Source: Streptomyces chumphonensis
GTDB taxonomy: Bacteria; Actinomycetota; Actinomycetes; Streptomycetales; Streptomycetaceae
Assembly: GCF_014779715.1 (NCBI RefSeq)
Contig: NZ_JACXYU010000005.1
Span: forward strand, 186,001-250,000
Direction: 5' to 3'
DNA length: 64,000 nucleotides
Every line of letters begins with the position of its first letter. Position 1 is the stretch's first letter. This document shows positions 33,243 through 43,084 of this stretch, one piece after another. The position numbers and the translations under genes are program-made. The notes under the pieces are model-generated. The model was not told where the DNA came from. It did not search any database and saw only the letters and a program-made list of their open reading frames with translations.

Positions 33243-34088
33243 ATGAGCTTTGGTCAAGGGGGGCCCGGCTGGGGGCCCGGGGACCAGCGGACACCCGACT
33301 GGAACGCGCTCGCCGACACCGCCGCCGCGTCCCGCGCGCGCCGCCGGCGCTGGGCGCTGATCGGCGGCGGCGCGGCGGCGACGGTGGCCGTCGCCGCGAT
33401 CGTGGCCGTGGCCGTCGTCCGGGGCGGCGGAGACGGCACCTCCGACGACCCGACGACCGCGTTGCCGACCCCCGCCGACCTGCCCTCCGGCCCCTCCCAG
33501 CCGGAGCCGGACTTCACCGAGGCGCCCCCGCCGCCGAACCCCTACGAGTTCATCTCCGACCCGGACAAGGACACCGCCCCGCGCACCGCGGAGGGCTTCT
33601 TCCCCGCCGAGACGATCGAGGTGGAGGGCCGCACGTTCGCCCGCGTCGCGGCGCAGTCCACCGACGACTGCTCCTCGGCCGCCCGCGAGGAGCTGGCGAA
33701 GGTCCTGACCGACGGCGGCTGCGCCGAGCTGCACCGGGCGACGTTCACCCGCGACGGCGTCGCCATCACCGTCGGCATCGCCGTCCTGCCCTCGGAGAAG
33801 GCCGCGGTGCAGGCCAAGGAGGACGCCCGGCCCTACGTCGCGCCGCTCGCCGCGGGCCCGGTGCCCGAGGACTTCTGCCGGTACTCGGCCTGCCGCTCCA
33901 GCGCGAACGCCTACGGGCGCTACACCTACTTCACGCTCTCCGGCTACCTCGACGGCACGAACGTCACGCCGGAGGAGGAGAAGGCGCTGAACGCGGGCCG
34001 CGACCTGGCCGCCCACACGCAGGACCGCATCCACCTCCGGGGCGAGGAGCAGGCCGCCGCCGCCGCGACGGCCCCGCCCGCCGACTGA
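33243..34088 (+). CDS. Single-pass membrane protein of unknown function
   Basis: The 281-residue product has a short cytoplasmic N-terminus with RARRRRW, one membrane helix (~residues 37-60, GGGAAATVAVAAIVAVAVV), a Pro/Ser/Thr-rich linker and an extracytoplasmic domain (~95-265) with four cysteines that could form two disulfides (DDC, GGC, FCRYSAC). TAGGAT ends 7 nt before the ATG, a likely leaderless start. It is divergent from the ABC-F gene and convergent with truA. It resembles many Streptomyces extracytoplasmic proteins of unknown role. Confidence 0.85.
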   Translation: MSFGQGGPGWGPGDQRTPDWNALADTAAASRARRRRWALIGGGAAATVAVAAIVAVAVVRGGGDGTSDDPTTALPTPADLPSGPSQPEPDFTEAPPPPNPYEFISDPDKDTAPRTAEGFFPAETIEVEGRTFARVAAQSTDDCSSAAREELAKVLTDGGCAELHRATFTRDGVAITVGIAVLPSEKAAVQAKEDARPYVAPLAAGPVPEDFCRYSACRSSANAYGRYTYFTLSGYLDGTNVTPEEEKALNAGRDLAAHTQDRIHLRGEEQAAAAATAPPAD

Positions 34089-34125
34089 CCGTCCGGCAGC
34101 GCGGCGCACGTCCCCGGGGAGGCCG

Positions 34126-34971
34126 TCAGCGGCAGGGCGGCAGCGAGCGGAGGTTGCGGGCCTCGGCGTTGCGCGCGGCGAGCGCGTCGTCCGCCGGGTA
34201 GCCGACCTCCTCCAGCGTCAGCCCGTGCGGCCGCACGACGTGCACCGCCGAGTCGCGGACGCCCGCCGCCAGGACCTCGCCCGGCCACGCGGGGGGCCGG
34301 TGGCCGTCCCCGACGAACAGCATGGCGCCCACCAGCGAGCGCACCATGTTGTGGCAGAACGCGTCCGCCCTGACGGTCGCCTCCAGCACGCCGTCCGGGC
34401 GCCGCTCCCAGCGCAGGTCCAGCAGCCGGCGGATCGTCGTCGCGCCGTCCCGCTTCTTGCAGTACGCCGCGAAGTCGTGCTCCCCCAGCAGGTGCGCGGC
34501 CGCCGCGTTCATGGCGTCGAGGTCGAGCGGCCAGTTGTGCCACAGCACGTGGCCGCGCAGCAGCGGGTCGACGCCGCCGGGGTCGTCGGTGACCCGGTAG
34601 GCGTAGCGCCGCCAGATCGCCGAGAAGCGGGCGTTGAAGTGCTCCGGGGCGGGTGTCAGCCGCCACACCCGGACGTCGTGCGGCAGCCGGCCCGCGAGGC
34701 GGCGCAGCAGCTGCTCGCGGTGCGCCTCCCACAGCTCGGCGGGCAGGTCCACGTGGGCGACCTGACCGCGCGCGTGCACGCCCGCGTCCGTCCGCCCGGC
34801 GACCGTCAGCTCGAACGGCTCGGCGGAGCGCGTCACGACGCGCAGCGCCTCCTGGATCTCGCCCTGCACCGTGCGGCGGCCCCGCTGCACCGCCCAGCCG
34901 GAGAAGTCCCGGCCGTCGTAGCCCAGGTCCAGCCGTACCCGGACGCATCCGGGCTCCACCCACTCGCTCAC
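34126..34971 (-). CDS. truA: tRNA pseudouridine(38-40) synthase
   Basis: The 281-residue product isomerises uridines 38-40 in the tRNA anticodon stem. Catalytic Asp62 is in [16 protein letters not shown], with [18 protein letters not shown] at the N-terminus and the conserved [12 protein letters not shown]. The GTG start is supported by GAGAGAGGAA about 9 nt upstream; the longer open frame runs through the rplQ terminator. It follows rplQ as the last gene of the alpha operon cluster, behind a terminator hairpin. Confidence 0.95.
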   Translation of the reverse strand: MSEWVEPGCVRVRLDLGYDGRDFSGWAVQRGRRTVQGEIQEALRVVTRSAEPFELTVAGRTDAGVHARGQVAHVDLPAELWEAHREQLLRRLAGRLPHDVRVWRLTPAPEHFNARFSAIWRRYAYRVTDDPGGVDPLLRGHVLWHNWPLDLDAMNAAAAHLLGEHDFAAYCKKRDGATTIRRLLDLRWERRPDGVLEATVRADAFCHNMVRSLVGAMLFVGDGHRPPAWPGEVLAAGVRDSAVHVVRPHGLTLEEVGYPADDALAARNAEARNLRSLPPCR

Positions 34972-35021
34972 CCGCGTCGTTCCTCTCTCCCCGGCCCTCG
35001 GCAGCCCCGCCCGGGTAAGCG

Positions 35022-35056
35022 GACGGGCCCGCCCCCGGTGAGGGAGCGGGCCCGTC
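35022..35056 (-). terminator. Terminator after rplQ
   Basis: An 11-bp perfect stem (GACGGGCCCGC and complement) with a 13-nt loop lies 22 bp after the rplQ stop, upstream of truA. Read-through into truA is possible. Confidence 0.75.
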
Positions 35057-35077
35057 GAGCACACCGGGCGGTGGTGC

Positions 35078-35593
35078 TCAGGCGTCCTTGGACTCCTCGG
35101 CGGCCTCGGCCGACTCCTCGGCCGGGGCCTCGGCGTCGTCGGCCTTCTTGAGGTCCGCGGCCTTCTCGCCCTCGGCGTCCTTCGCGGAACGCTTCGTGGC
35201 GGCCTCGGCCTCACCGACAGCGGTCTGCTGCACGGTCAGGGCCTCCACCAGCTCGATGACCGCCATGGGCGCGTTGTCGCCGCGACGGTTGCCGATCTTG
35301 GTGATCCGGGTGTAGCCACCCGGGCGGTTCTCGTAGCGCGGGCCGATCTCGGTGAAGAGCGTGTGCACGACGGACTTGTCCAGGATCGTGCGCATGACCT
35401 GGCGACGGTTGTGCAGGTCGCCCTTCTTCGCCTTGGTGATCAGACGCTCCGCGACCGGGCGCAGGCGGCGGGCCTTCGCCTCGGTGGTGGTGATGCGGCC
35501 GTGCTCGAAGAGGCTGGTGGCGAGGTTCCCCAGCATGGCCTTCTGGTGCGCGGCGCTGCCGCCCAGACGGGCACCCTTGGTGGGCTTCGGCAT
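35078..35593 (-). CDS. rplQ: 50S ribosomal protein L17
   Basis: The 171-residue product starts at [13 protein letters not shown] with AAGGAGA 6 nt upstream. The conserved core (residues 1-~118) includes [26 protein letters not shown] and [18 protein letters not shown]. An Ala/Glu/Lys-rich C-terminal extension of about 50 residues follows, typical for Streptomyces. It lies downstream of rpoA as in most bacteria. Confidence 0.97.
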   Translation of the reverse strand: MPKPTKGARLGGSAAHQKAMLGNLATSLFEHGRITTTEAKARRLRPVAERLITKAKKGDLHNRRQVMRTILDKSVVHTLFTEIGPRYENRPGGYTRITKIGNRRGDNAPMAVIELVEALTVQQTAVGEAEAATKRSAKDAEGEKAADLKKADDAEAPAEESAEAAEESKDA

Positions 35594-35707
35594 CGTGTTT
35601 CTCCTTGGTGTCTGCACCGGCCGTGTCAGGTACCGGTGTCAGGGTCCGCACGGGCTCGTTCCCGCGCGGAACCCGGGGCCCGCCCGGCTGGGCGGGCCCC
35701 GGACGAA

Positions 35708-36730
35708 TCAGTACTGCTCGGTCTCGACGAAGCCCTGGTCGGCGTCGTCGTCCGCGCCGTAGGCGTCGGCCGCGGCGGTCGGGTCGAACCCGGGCGGGCT
35801 GTCCTTGAGCGCCAGGCCCATGCCGTGCAGCTTGGCCTTGACCTCGTCGATGGACTTCGCACCGAAGTTGCGGATGTCCAGCAGGTCCGCCTCGGAGCGG
35901 GCCACGAGCTCGCCCACCGAGTGGATGCCCTCGCGCTTGAGGCAGTTGTAGGAGCGGACCGTCAGCTCCAGCTCCTCGATGGGCAGCGCCAGGTCGGCCG
36001 CCAGGGCGGCGTCGGTCGGCGACGGGCCCATGTCGATGCCCTCGGCGTCGACGTTGAGCTCGCGGGCCAGGCCGAACAGCTCGACCAGCGTCTTGCCGGC
36101 GGAGGCGACGGCGTCACGCGGACGCATCGACTCCTTCGTCTCGACGTCGACGATCAGCTTGTCGAAGTCGGTGCGCTGCTCGACACGGGTCGCCTCGACC
36201 TTGTAGGTGACCTTGAGCACCGGGCTGTAGATGGAGTCGACCGGGATACGGCCGATCTCCTGGCCCGCCTGCTTGTTCTGCACGGCGGAGACGTAGCCGC
36301 GGCCGCGCTCGACCGTCAGCTCCATCTCCAGCTTGCCCTTGCCGTTGAGCGTGGCGAGGACGAGGTCGGGGTTGTGCACCTCGACACCGGCCGGGGGCGC
36401 GATGTCGGCGGCGGTGACCAGACCCGGGCCCTGCTTGCGCAGGTACATCACGACCGGCTCGTCGTGCTCGGAGGAGACGACGAGCTGCTTGATGTTGAGG
36501 ATCAGGTCGGTGACGTCCTCCTTGACGCCCGGCACGGTGGTGAACTCGTGCAGGACGCCGTCGATCCGGATGCTGGTGACGGCCGCACCGGGGATCGAGG
36601 AGAGGAGCGTACGACGCAGGGAGTTACCGAGGGTGTAGCCGAAGCCCGGCTCCAGCGGCTCGATCACGAACCGGGAACGGAACTCGTCGACGACCTCTTC
36701 GGTCAGGGAAGGGCGCTGAGCGATCAGCAT
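35708..36730 (-). CDS. rpoA: DNA-directed RNA polymerase subunit alpha
   Basis: The 340-residue product is full length. The N-terminal assembly domain ([26 protein letters not shown]) and the C-terminal DNA- and activator-binding domain ([45 protein letters not shown]) are both intact. It follows rpsD with a gap of ~145 bp that contains GC-rich inverted repeats and possibly an additional promoter. Confidence 0.98.
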   Translation of the reverse strand: MLIAQRPSLTEEVVDEFRSRFVIEPLEPGFGYTLGNSLRRTLLSSIPGAAVTSIRIDGVLHEFTTVPGVKEDVTDLILNIKQLVVSSEHDEPVVMYLRKQGPGLVTAADIAPPAGVEVHNPDLVLATLNGKGKLEMELTVERGRGYVSAVQNKQAGQEIGRIPVDSIYSPVLKVTYKVEATRVEQRTDFDKLIVDVETKESMRPRDAVASAGKTLVELFGLARELNVDAEGIDMGPSPTDAALAADLALPIEELELTVRSYNCLKREGIHSVGELVARSEADLLDIRNFGAKSIDEVKAKLHGMGLALKDSPPGFDPTAAADAYGADDDADQGFVETEQY

Positions 36731-36876
36731 GGGGATGTGCCTCCAGTCTTCGGCAACCGCTATTTGATGCCGGACTCCCCGGACGGCCCACCGGCCGACC
36801 GGGCTCTACCGCAAGGGTACGGGCGGCCCGGGGTGAAGCACCCGCGGACCGCCCGCCCCGTGTGAGCCGGACCCGA

Positions 36877-37503
36877 CTACTTCGAGTACAGCTCGACGAT
36901 CAGCTGCTCCTGCACCTGGGTGTCGATCACCTGGCGCTCGGGCATGCTGTGCACGAGGATCCGCAGCTTGGAGGGGATGACCTCCAGCCACGCCGGGACG
37001 GTCTTGTCCCCGGCCTCGGCCTGCGCCACCTGGAACGGCGTCATGTTCCGGGAGGACTCGCGGACCTCGATGATGTCGCTCGGGGAGACCCGGGCGGAGG
37101 GGATGTCCGTCTTGCGGCCGTTCACGAGGATGTGGCCGTGGCGGACGAGCTGACGGGCGTGGTCGCGGGACTTGGCGTAGCCGGCCCGGTACACGACGTT
37201 GTCCAGCCGGGTCTCGAGGATGCGCAGCAGGTTCTCACCGGTCTTGCCGGACTTCCTGTTGGCCTCGTTGTAGTAGCCCCGGAACTGCTTCTCGAGGACA
37301 CCGTAGATCCGCGCGCACTTCTGCTTCTCACGCTTCTGCAGCAGGTACTCGCTGTCCTTGGTGCGCCCGCGTCCGTGCTCACCCGGGGGGTAAGGACGGA
37401 TCTCGATCGGGCACTTCGCGCTCTCGCACTTCGCTCCCTTGAGGAAGAGCTTCTGCTTCTCCCGACGGCAACGCTTGCAGTCGGCCCCGGTGTAACGCGC
37501 CAT
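36877..37503 (-). CDS. rpsD: 30S ribosomal protein S4
   Basis: The 208-residue product has an N-terminal zinc-ribbon form with four cysteines (Cys9, Cys12, Cys26, Cys31), so it is the C+ type. The S4 RNA-binding domain lies about residues 95-160 (LETRLDNVVYRAGYAKSRDHARQLVRHGHILVNGRK). It nucleates 30S assembly. It lies 26 bp downstream of rpsK. Confidence 0.97.
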   Translation of the reverse strand: MARYTGADCKRCRREKQKLFLKGAKCESAKCPIEIRPYPPGEHGRGRTKDSEYLLQKREKQKCARIYGVLEKQFRGYYNEANRKSGKTGENLLRILETRLDNVVYRAGYAKSRDHARQLVRHGHILVNGRKTDIPSARVSPSDIIEVRESSRNMTPFQVAQAEAGDKTVPAWLEVIPSKLRILVHSMPERQVIDTQVQEQLIVELYSK

Positions 37504-37529
37504 AGTCTCTTGTCTCCTACTTCAGCTGG

Positions 37530-37934
37530 TCAGACGCGGCGACGCTTGGGCGGGCGGCAGCCGTTGTGCGGGGTGGGGGTGACGTCCTGGATCGAACCGA
37601 CCTCCAGGCCGGTGGCCTGGAGCGAACGGATCGCGGTCTCACGGCCGGAGCCGGGACCCTTCACGAAGACGTCCACCTTCCGCATGCCGTGCTCCTGCGC
37701 GCGACGGGCGGCCGACTCGGCGGCCATCTGCGCGGCGAACGGCGTCGACTTGCGCGAACCCTTGAAGCCCACGTGCCCGGCCGAGGCCCAGGAGATCACG
37801 TTGCCGGTGGGGTCGGTGATGGAAACGATGGTGTTGTTGAACGTGCTCTTGATGTGAGCGTGCCCGTGGGCGACGTTCTTCTTCTCCTTGCGGCGCACCT
37901 TCTTGGCGCCCGCAGTACGGCCCTTCGGAGGCAT
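37530..37934 (-). CDS. rpsK: 30S ribosomal protein S11
   Basis: The 134-residue product has the S11 signature, [20 protein letters not shown] near residue 30 and the C-terminal [18 protein letters not shown]. It sits between rpsM and rpsD in the alpha operon order. GGGAG lies about 8 nt before the ATG. Confidence 0.98.
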   Translation of the reverse strand: MPPKGRTAGAKKVRRKEKKNVAHGHAHIKSTFNNTIVSITDPTGNVISWASAGHVGFKGSRKSTPFAAQMAAESAARRAQEHGMRKVDVFVKGPGSGRETAIRSLQATGLEVGSIQDVTPTPHNGCRPPKRRRV

Positions 37935-37999
37935 AAAGATCTACTCCCGTGGAGGTGGTCGGTCCAGCAGCTCGGACCGCTTGTAGCGTCCGGTGCGGA

Positions 38000-38380
38000 C
38001 TACTTCTTGCCCGGCTTCTTCTTGCCGGCGATGGCGCGACGCGGGCCCTTGCGGGTGCGGGCGTTGGTCTTGGTGCGCTGACCGCGGACCGGCAGGCCGC
38101 GGCGGTGCCGCAGACCCTGGTAGTTGCCGATCTCGACCTTGCGGCGGATGTCGGCCTGGATCTCGCGACGGAGGTCACCCTCGGTCTGGATGTTGGCCTC
38201 GACGTACTCGCGGAGCTTGACCAGCTCCTCCTCGGTGAGGTCCCGGACGCGGGTGTCCGGGTTCACGCCGGTGGCGGAGAGGGTCTCGCGGGACCGGGTA
38301 CGGCCGATGCCGAAGACATAGGTGAGGGCGACCTCCACACGCTTGTCGCGCGGGAGGTCAACGCCTTCGAGGCGTGCCAT
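38000..38380 (-). CDS. rpsM: 30S ribosomal protein S13
   Basis: The 126-residue product begins [26 protein letters not shown] and contains the helix-two-turns-helix [22 protein letters not shown] and the basic tail [24 protein letters not shown] that contacts P-site tRNA. It is the first of the rpsM-rpsK-rpsD-rpoA-rplQ run, and ~195 bp separate it from rpmJ. Confidence 0.98.
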   Translation of the reverse strand: MARLEGVDLPRDKRVEVALTYVFGIGRTRSRETLSATGVNPDTRVRDLTEEELVKLREYVEANIQTEGDLRREIQADIRRKVEIGNYQGLRHRRGLPVRGQRTKTNARTRKGPRRAIAGKKKPGKK

Positions 38381-38487
38381 GGATGTGGCTCCTGAATGTT
38401 CACGGAGGTCTTCCGCAGCACCGTTCCCGTACGGCTCCCGAGGGGGCCTACGAGCCGGGTCCCCGGCCTCCGGACCGGGGGTGTCGT

Positions 38488-38506
38488 CCCCACACGTGAC
38501 GTGGGG
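38488..38506 (-). other. Small palindromic hairpin between rpmJ and rpsM
   Basis: CCCCAC, a 7-nt loop and GTGGGG lie in the 195-bp spacer. It may be a weak terminator or attenuator that separates infA-rpmJ from the rpsM group. Confidence 0.45.
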
Positions 38507-38575
38507 GGTCGGGTGACTGCGTATCTACGTGTGCTCGCGTCGCGCGAAGTACTGCGAGGTGCGGGTCGTGCTGCG

Positions 38576-38689
38576 TCAGCCCTGGCGCTGCTTGTGGCGC
38601 AGGTTGTCGCAGATGACCATGACCCGGCCGTGACGGCGGATCACCTTGCACTTGTCGCAGATCTTCTTGACGCTCGGCTTGACCTTCAT
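38576..38689 (-). CDS. rpmJ: 50S ribosomal protein L36
   Basis: The 37-residue product is the usual size for L36. [19 protein letters not shown] and the zinc ligands Cys11, Cys14, Cys27 and His32 are intact, so it is the zinc-containing C+ form. A zinc-independent paralogue is often encoded elsewhere under Zur control in Streptomyces. It lies downstream of infA. Confidence 0.97.
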   Translation of the reverse strand: MKVKPSVKKICDKCKVIRRHGRVMVICDNLRHKQRQG

Positions 38690-38747
38690 GGGATTGAGGT
38701 TCTCCGGGTCTGGCCAGCACCTCACGGGAGCGAGGTGAGGGCTCGAT

Positions 38748-38969
38748 CTACTTGTAGCGGTAGACGATCCGTCCACGCGTCAGGTCGTAGGGAGACAGCT
38801 CCACCACGACCCGGTCGTCAGGAAGGATACGGATGTAGTGCATCCGCATCTTGCCGCTGATGTGCGCGAGGACCTGGTGACCGTTCTGGAGCTCCACCTT
38901 GAACATGGCGTTCGGCAGAGACTCGACAACGGTGCCCTCGATTTCGATGGCCCCTTGTTTTTTGGCCAT
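38748..38969 (-). CDS. infA: Translation initiation factor IF-1
   Basis: The 73-residue product is a single S1/OB-fold domain ([20 protein letters not shown], ending [11 protein letters not shown]). It binds the 30S A site during initiation. The start at MAKKQG is conserved; GGAAGG lies about 12 nt upstream. A promoter-like TAGACT with TTCGTT 18 bp before it lies about 75 nt upstream. Confidence 0.97.
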   Translation of the reverse strand: MAKKQGAIEIEGTVVESLPNAMFKVELQNGHQVLAHISGKMRMHYIRILPDDRVVVELSPYDLTRGRIVYRYK

Positions 38970-39044
38970 ACTTGAGGTTTTCACCTTCCGGGATCGGCTA
39001 CCTGGACCGGTCCGGGCATAGGGGTACACCGGGACCGACGAGCC

Positions 39045-39074
39045 AGTCTACGCCAGGGTGGCCCGGAGAACGAA
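39045..39074 (-). promoter_or_regulatory. Candidate promoter of infA-rpmJ
   Basis: On the minus strand TTCGTT, an 18-bp spacer and TAGACT precede infA in the map-infA gap. The -10 is good but the -35 is weak. Confidence 0.5.
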
Positions 39075-39168
39075 ATCGGGGCGATCGCGTAAGCCTTCCC
39101 ACTCGGCCGCGCCCTCACACGTCCACCCCGGACGACGGCGAGGGGCGCGTCCGGGAGGCCGACGCCCG

Positions 39169-40014
39169 TCAGCCCAGCGGGTCGGGGGCGGCCGTGACGC
39201 CGTACTCGGCCAGCTTCGCCCTGCCGCCGTCCACGGCCGTCAGCACCAGCGGACCCCTCTCCGTCAGCGCGACGGAGTGCTCCCAGTGGCTGGACCACGA
39301 ACCGTCGTCCGTCTCCACCGTCCACTCGTCCTCCAGGACGTGGGTGCGCGGCGTGCCCAGCGAGAGCATCGGCTCGATCGCCAGGCACATGCCGGTCACC
39401 AGCTTGGGATTGTGCCGCCCGACCAGCCGCCGCCGGTCCACGTAGTTCAGCAGGTGCGGGTCCATGTGCATCTGGCTGCCGATGCCGTGGCCGCCGTAGT
39501 CCTCGATGATCCCGTACTTCCCCGACGCCGGGCGGGGCTGCCGCTTCACGTAGCCCTCGACCGCCCGGGAGATCTCCACCAGCCGCGAGCCCCGCCGGAA
39601 CGCGGCGATCCCCGCCCACAGGGACTCCTCCGTCACCCGGCTCAGCTCGTGCAGCTCGGGCGCGTGCCCCTCGCCGACGAAGACGGTGATCGCCGCGTCG
39701 CCGTGCCAGCCGTCCACGATGGCTCCGGCGTCGATCGAGATGATGTCGCCCGAGCTGAGCACCGTCTCCCGGTCCGGGATGCCGTGCACCACGACCTGGT
39801 TCACCGAGGTGCAGATGTTGCCGGGGAAGCCGCCGTAACCGAGGAAGTTCGGCTTCGCCCCGTGCTCGGCGAGCACCTTCGCCGCCACCTCGTCCAGATC
39901 CTTCGTGGTGGCACCGGGCACCGCGGCCTCCGCGCACGCCCGGTGCATGGCGGCGACGACCAGCCCCGCCTCGCGCATCTTCGCGATCTGCTCCGGGGTC
40001 TTGATCTCCACCAT
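39169..40014 (-). CDS. map: Type I methionine aminopeptidase
   Basis: The 281-residue product removes initiator Met. The start at MVEIKTPEQIAKMREAG matches the family and has AGAGGG about 10 nt upstream. Metal ligands are visible in SIDAGAIVDGWHGDAAITVFV, GGHGIGSQMHMDPHLLNY, IEPMLSLG and WEHSVALTE. It follows adk with a strong hairpin between, so it may also be transcribed from its own promoter. Confidence 0.96.
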   Translation of the reverse strand: MVEIKTPEQIAKMREAGLVVAAMHRACAEAAVPGATTKDLDEVAAKVLAEHGAKPNFLGYGGFPGNICTSVNQVVVHGIPDRETVLSSGDIISIDAGAIVDGWHGDAAITVFVGEGHAPELHELSRVTEESLWAGIAAFRRGSRLVEISRAVEGYVKRQPRPASGKYGIIEDYGGHGIGSQMHMDPHLLNYVDRRRLVGRHNPKLVTGMCLAIEPMLSLGTPRTHVLEDEWTVETDDGSWSSHWEHSVALTERGPLVLTAVDGGRAKLAEYGVTAAPDPLG

Positions 40015-40180
40015 GACGGCTGGGCCCTCTTTCCACGTCCGACGAGGGCGCGGCCCACGACCGGCCGACGCCCCCTCCACCATACGGCCTGCGAAATCCC
40101 CGCCAACCCGGGCGGCGCCGGGCCGGGGGGCGCGCGGTCCGCTCCGAGCCGCCCGACCGACGCCAGGGCCCGGAAACGCC

Positions 40181-40214
40181 GCAGGCCGCCGCCCCGAGGG
40201 GGGCGGCGGCCTGC
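40181..40214 (-). terminator. Terminator-like hairpin between adk and map
   Basis: A 15-bp perfect stem (GCAGGCCGCCGCCCC and complement) with a 4-nt loop lies about 20 bp after the adk stop. Confidence 0.82.
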
Positions 40215-40236
40215 ACGGCGCGGTGACGCGGCGCGA

Positions 40237-40890
40237 CTACGCCGTGTCGGGCAGCGCGGCGAGCGCGCGCTGCGTGACGTCGGCGACGGCGCCCAGCGCC
40301 GACAGCGTCGTCACCAGGCCCTGCGCCTTGTAGTAGTCGATGATCGGCTCGGTCTCGCTGTGGTAGACCTCCAGCCGCTTGCGCACCGTGTCCTCACGGT
40401 CGTCGTCCCGCTGGTACAGCTCCCCACCGCACACGTCGCACACGCCCTCCGCCTTCGGCGGGGTGTAGTCGACGTGGAAGATGTGGCTGCTGTCCTGGCG
40501 GCACATGCGGCGGCCGGCGATGCGCCGGACCACCTCGTCCTCGGGGACCTCCAGGTCCAGCACGGAGTCCAGCGCCAGGCCGACGTCGGTGAGGATGCCG
40601 TCGAGCGCCTCGGCCTGCGCGAGGTTGCGCGGGAAGCCGTCGAGCAGGAAGCCGTTCGCGGCGTCCGGCTGCTCCATGCGGTCCTTGGCCATGCCGATGG
40701 TGATCTCGTCCGGCACCAGCTCGCCCTTGCGCATGAAGTCCTGCGCGCGGCGGCCCAGCTCCGTGCCCTCGCTGATGTTGGCACGGAAGAGGTCACCGGT
40801 GGAGATGTGCGGAATGCCGAGATTCTTGGCGAGCAACGCGGCCTGCGTGCCCTTGCCCGCACCAGGCGGCCCGACGAGGAGGATACGCAT
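40237..40890 (-). CDS. adk: Adenylate kinase
   Basis: The 217-residue product equilibrates AMP, ADP and ATP. Walker A is GPPGAGKGTQ (residues 7-16) and LLDGFPRNLAQA is the NMP-binding signature. The long LID carries Cys130, His136, Cys151 and Cys154, indicating a zinc-stabilised LID. The start overlaps the secY stop (TGATG), so translation is coupled to SecY. Confidence 0.97.
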   Translation of the reverse strand: MRILLVGPPGAGKGTQAALLAKNLGIPHISTGDLFRANISEGTELGRRAQDFMRKGELVPDEITIGMAKDRMEQPDAANGFLLDGFPRNLAQAEALDGILTDVGLALDSVLDLEVPEDEVVRRIAGRRMCRQDSSHIFHVDYTPPKAEGVCDVCGGELYQRDDDREDTVRKRLEVYHSETEPIIDYYKAQGLVTTLSALGAVADVTQRALAALPDTA

Positions 40891-42206
40891 CAGCGGAGGA
40901 ACCCTTCGTAGTTGCGCTGCTGGAGCTGGCTCTCGATCTGCTTGACCGTCTCCAGGCCGACACCCACGATGATCAGGATGCTGGTACCGCCGAACGGGAA
41001 GTTCTCGTTCGCACCGAAACCTGCCAGCGCCACCGTGGGCACCAGGGCGATCAGACCGAGGTAGATCGACCCGGGCCACGTGATGCGGTTCAGCACGTAG
41101 CTCAAGTACTCCGCCGTGGGGCGTCCGGCCCGGATACCCGGGATGAAGCCACCATACTTCTTCATGTTGTCTGCAACTTCTTCGGGGTTGAAGGAGATGG
41201 CGACGTAGAAGAAGGCGAAGAAGACGATGAGCAAGAAGTACACAGCGACGTAAATCGGGGCACCCTGGTCCGTGAAGTTGTCACGAACCCAGTCCGCCCA
41301 GCCCGCCGTCGAGCCGCTGAACTGAACGATCAGCGCCGGGATGTAGAGCAGCGACGAGGCGAAGATGACAGGAATCACACCTGCCTGGTTCACCTTGAGC
41401 GGGATGTAGGTGGACGTTCCGCCGTAGGAACGGCGGCCGATCATGCGCTTCGCGTACTGCACGGGGATGCGGCGCTGGGCCTGCTCGACGAAGACCACGA
41501 GCCCGACCATCGCGAGTCCGACGACCACGACGGTGCCGAACTCGATCCAGCCGTCCGCGAGGTCGCCCTGCTGCTTGATGGCCCACAGCGCGCCGGGGAA
41601 GCCGGCGGCGATGGAGATGAACATCAGGATGGACATGCCGTTGCCGATGCCGCGGTCGGTGACGAGCTCACCGAGCCACATGATCAGGGCGGTGCCGGCG
41701 GTCATGGTGACGACCATGGTGATGGTCGTGTACACCGAGTCGTCGGGGACGATCTCGTCGCCCACGGGGCAGCCCTGGAAGAGGGAGCCGCTGCGTGCGG
41801 TCGCGACGAGACCGGTGGCCTGCAGCACCGCCAGCGCCACGGTGAGGTAGCGGGTGTACTGGGTGATCTTCGCCTGGCCTGACTGGCCCTCCTTCTTCAG
41901 GGCCTCCAGCCGCGGGATCACCACCACGAGGAGCTGCAGGATGATGCTCGCCGTGATGTACGGCATGATTCCGAGAGCGAAGATGGTGACCTGCAACAGT
42001 GCGCCACCGCTGAACATGTTCACCAGGCCGAGCAGGCCGGCGTCGCCGCTCTGCTGGTTGTCCAGGCAGAACTGGACGTTCTGATAGCTGATTCCCGGGA
42101 CGGGGATCTGGGCCCCGAGCCGGTAGAGCACCACGATGCCCAGCGTGAACAGCAGCTTCTTGCGCAGGTCGGGCGTCTTGAAAGCCCGGGTGAACGCGCT
42201 GAGCAC
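40890..42206 (-). CDS. secY: Preprotein translocase subunit SecY
   Basis: The 438-residue product is the channel of the Sec translocon, with ten hydrophobic segments. The start is GTG (LSAFTRAFKTPDLRKKLLFTLG), preceded by AGGAGGT with 4-nt spacing; the open frame further upstream is not homologous. Conserved segments include AQIPVPGI in the N-terminal plug region and KYGGFIPGIRAGRPTAEYL. A terminator separates it from rplO, so secY-adk probably has its own promoter in the 42207-42381 gap. Confidence 0.97.
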   Translation of the reverse strand: MLSAFTRAFKTPDLRKKLLFTLGIVVLYRLGAQIPVPGISYQNVQFCLDNQQSGDAGLLGLVNMFSGGALLQVTIFALGIMPYITASIILQLLVVVIPRLEALKKEGQSGQAKITQYTRYLTVALAVLQATGLVATARSGSLFQGCPVGDEIVPDDSVYTTITMVVTMTAGTALIMWLGELVTDRGIGNGMSILMFISIAAGFPGALWAIKQQGDLADGWIEFGTVVVVGLAMVGLVVFVEQAQRRIPVQYAKRMIGRRSYGGTSTYIPLKVNQAGVIPVIFASSLLYIPALIVQFSGSTAGWADWVRDNFTDQGAPIYVAVYFLLIVFFAFFYVAISFNPEEVADNMKKYGGFIPGIRAGRPTAEYLSYVLNRITWPGSIYLGLIALVPTVALAGFGANENFPFGGTSILIIVGVGLETVKQIESQLQQRNYEGFLR

Positions 42207-42381
42207 GGTACCTCCTGCGGCTCTCGCACGATGTGCGCGAGAGGTGACGGTCTGGGTAATGACGGATACGACGGTCAAGAACTGGTCAGTCACTGTGCCG
42301 ACGCCCAACGGGTGGCTGCGCGCAGGCGGACAGTGCCGCTCACCTTACCGGCGAGAAGGCCGCCCTAGGAACGACCAAACG

Positions 42382-42422
42382 ACCAACCGGGGATGCCCGT
42401 TCCTTGGGCATCCCCGGTTGGT
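42382..42422 (-). terminator. Terminator between rplO and secY
   Basis: A 17-bp perfect stem (ACCAACCGGGGATGCCC and complement) with a 7-nt loop is followed on the minus strand by a T-rich run (CGTTTGGTCGTT). It starts about 16 bp after the rplO stop. Confidence 0.88.
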
Positions 42423-42438
42423 GTTGCTGTCATCGTGC

Positions 42439-42900
42439 TCAGACGAGCTCGGTGACGGAGCCGCCGGCGGCGGTGATCTTCTCCTTGGCGGAGCCGGAGA
42501 CCTTGTCCACGGTCACCGTCAGCGCCACGGAGACCTCGCCGCTGCCGAGCACCTTGACGAGGTGGTTCCTGCGCACGGCACCCTTGGCGACCAGGTCGGC
42601 CACGGTGACGTCGCCACCCTCGGGGTAGAGGGCGGCGAGCTTGTCCAGGTTGACGACCTGGTACTCGGTGCGGAACGGGTTCTTGAAGCCCTTGAGCTTG
42701 GGCAGCCGCATGTGCAGCGGCATCTGCCCGCCCTCGAAGCGCTCCGGGACCTGGTAGCGGGCCTTGGTGCCCTTGGTGCCACGACCCGCCGTCTTGCCCT
42801 TCGACGCCTCACCACGACCGACGCGGGTCTTGGTGGTCTTGGCGCCCGGGGCGGGACGGAGGTTGTGGACCTTCAGCGGCTTCTCTTCCTGAGCAGCCAT
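42439..42900 (-). CDS. rplO: 50S ribosomal protein L15
   Basis: The 153-residue product begins [19 protein letters not shown] and has the Gly/Lys-rich L15 signature ([41 protein letters not shown]). It is the last gene of the spc segment before a strong terminator, and starts 1 bp after the rpmD stop. Confidence 0.98.
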   Translation of the reverse strand: MAAQEEKPLKVHNLRPAPGAKTTKTRVGRGEASKGKTAGRGTKGTKARYQVPERFEGGQMPLHMRLPKLKGFKNPFRTEYQVVNLDKLAALYPEGGDVTVADLVAKGAVRRNHLVKVLGSGEVSVALTVTVDKVSGSAKEKITAAGGSVTELV

Positions 42901-42901
42901 C

Positions 42902-43084
42902 TCAGTCGACCTCCTCGACCGTCACCAGGTGACGCACGGTGTGCACCATGCCGCGCACCTCGGGACGGTCAGCCTTGACGACCACGTCGTTGACACGCTT
43001 GAGACCGAGGGTCCGCAGCGTCTCACGGTGGTTCTGCTTCGTACCGATCACGGAACGGGTCTGAACGATCTTCAGCTGAGCCAT
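42902..43084 (-). CDS. rpmD: 50S ribosomal protein L30
   Basis: The 60-residue product ([20 protein letters not shown], then [15 protein letters not shown]) is of normal bacterial L30 length. Its ATG overlaps the rpsE stop (TAATG). It lies in the canonical rpsE-rpmD-rplO order. Confidence 0.98.
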   Translation of the reverse strand: MAQLKIVQTRSVIGTKQNHRETLRTLGLKRVNDVVVKADRPEVRGMVHTVRHLVTVEEVD

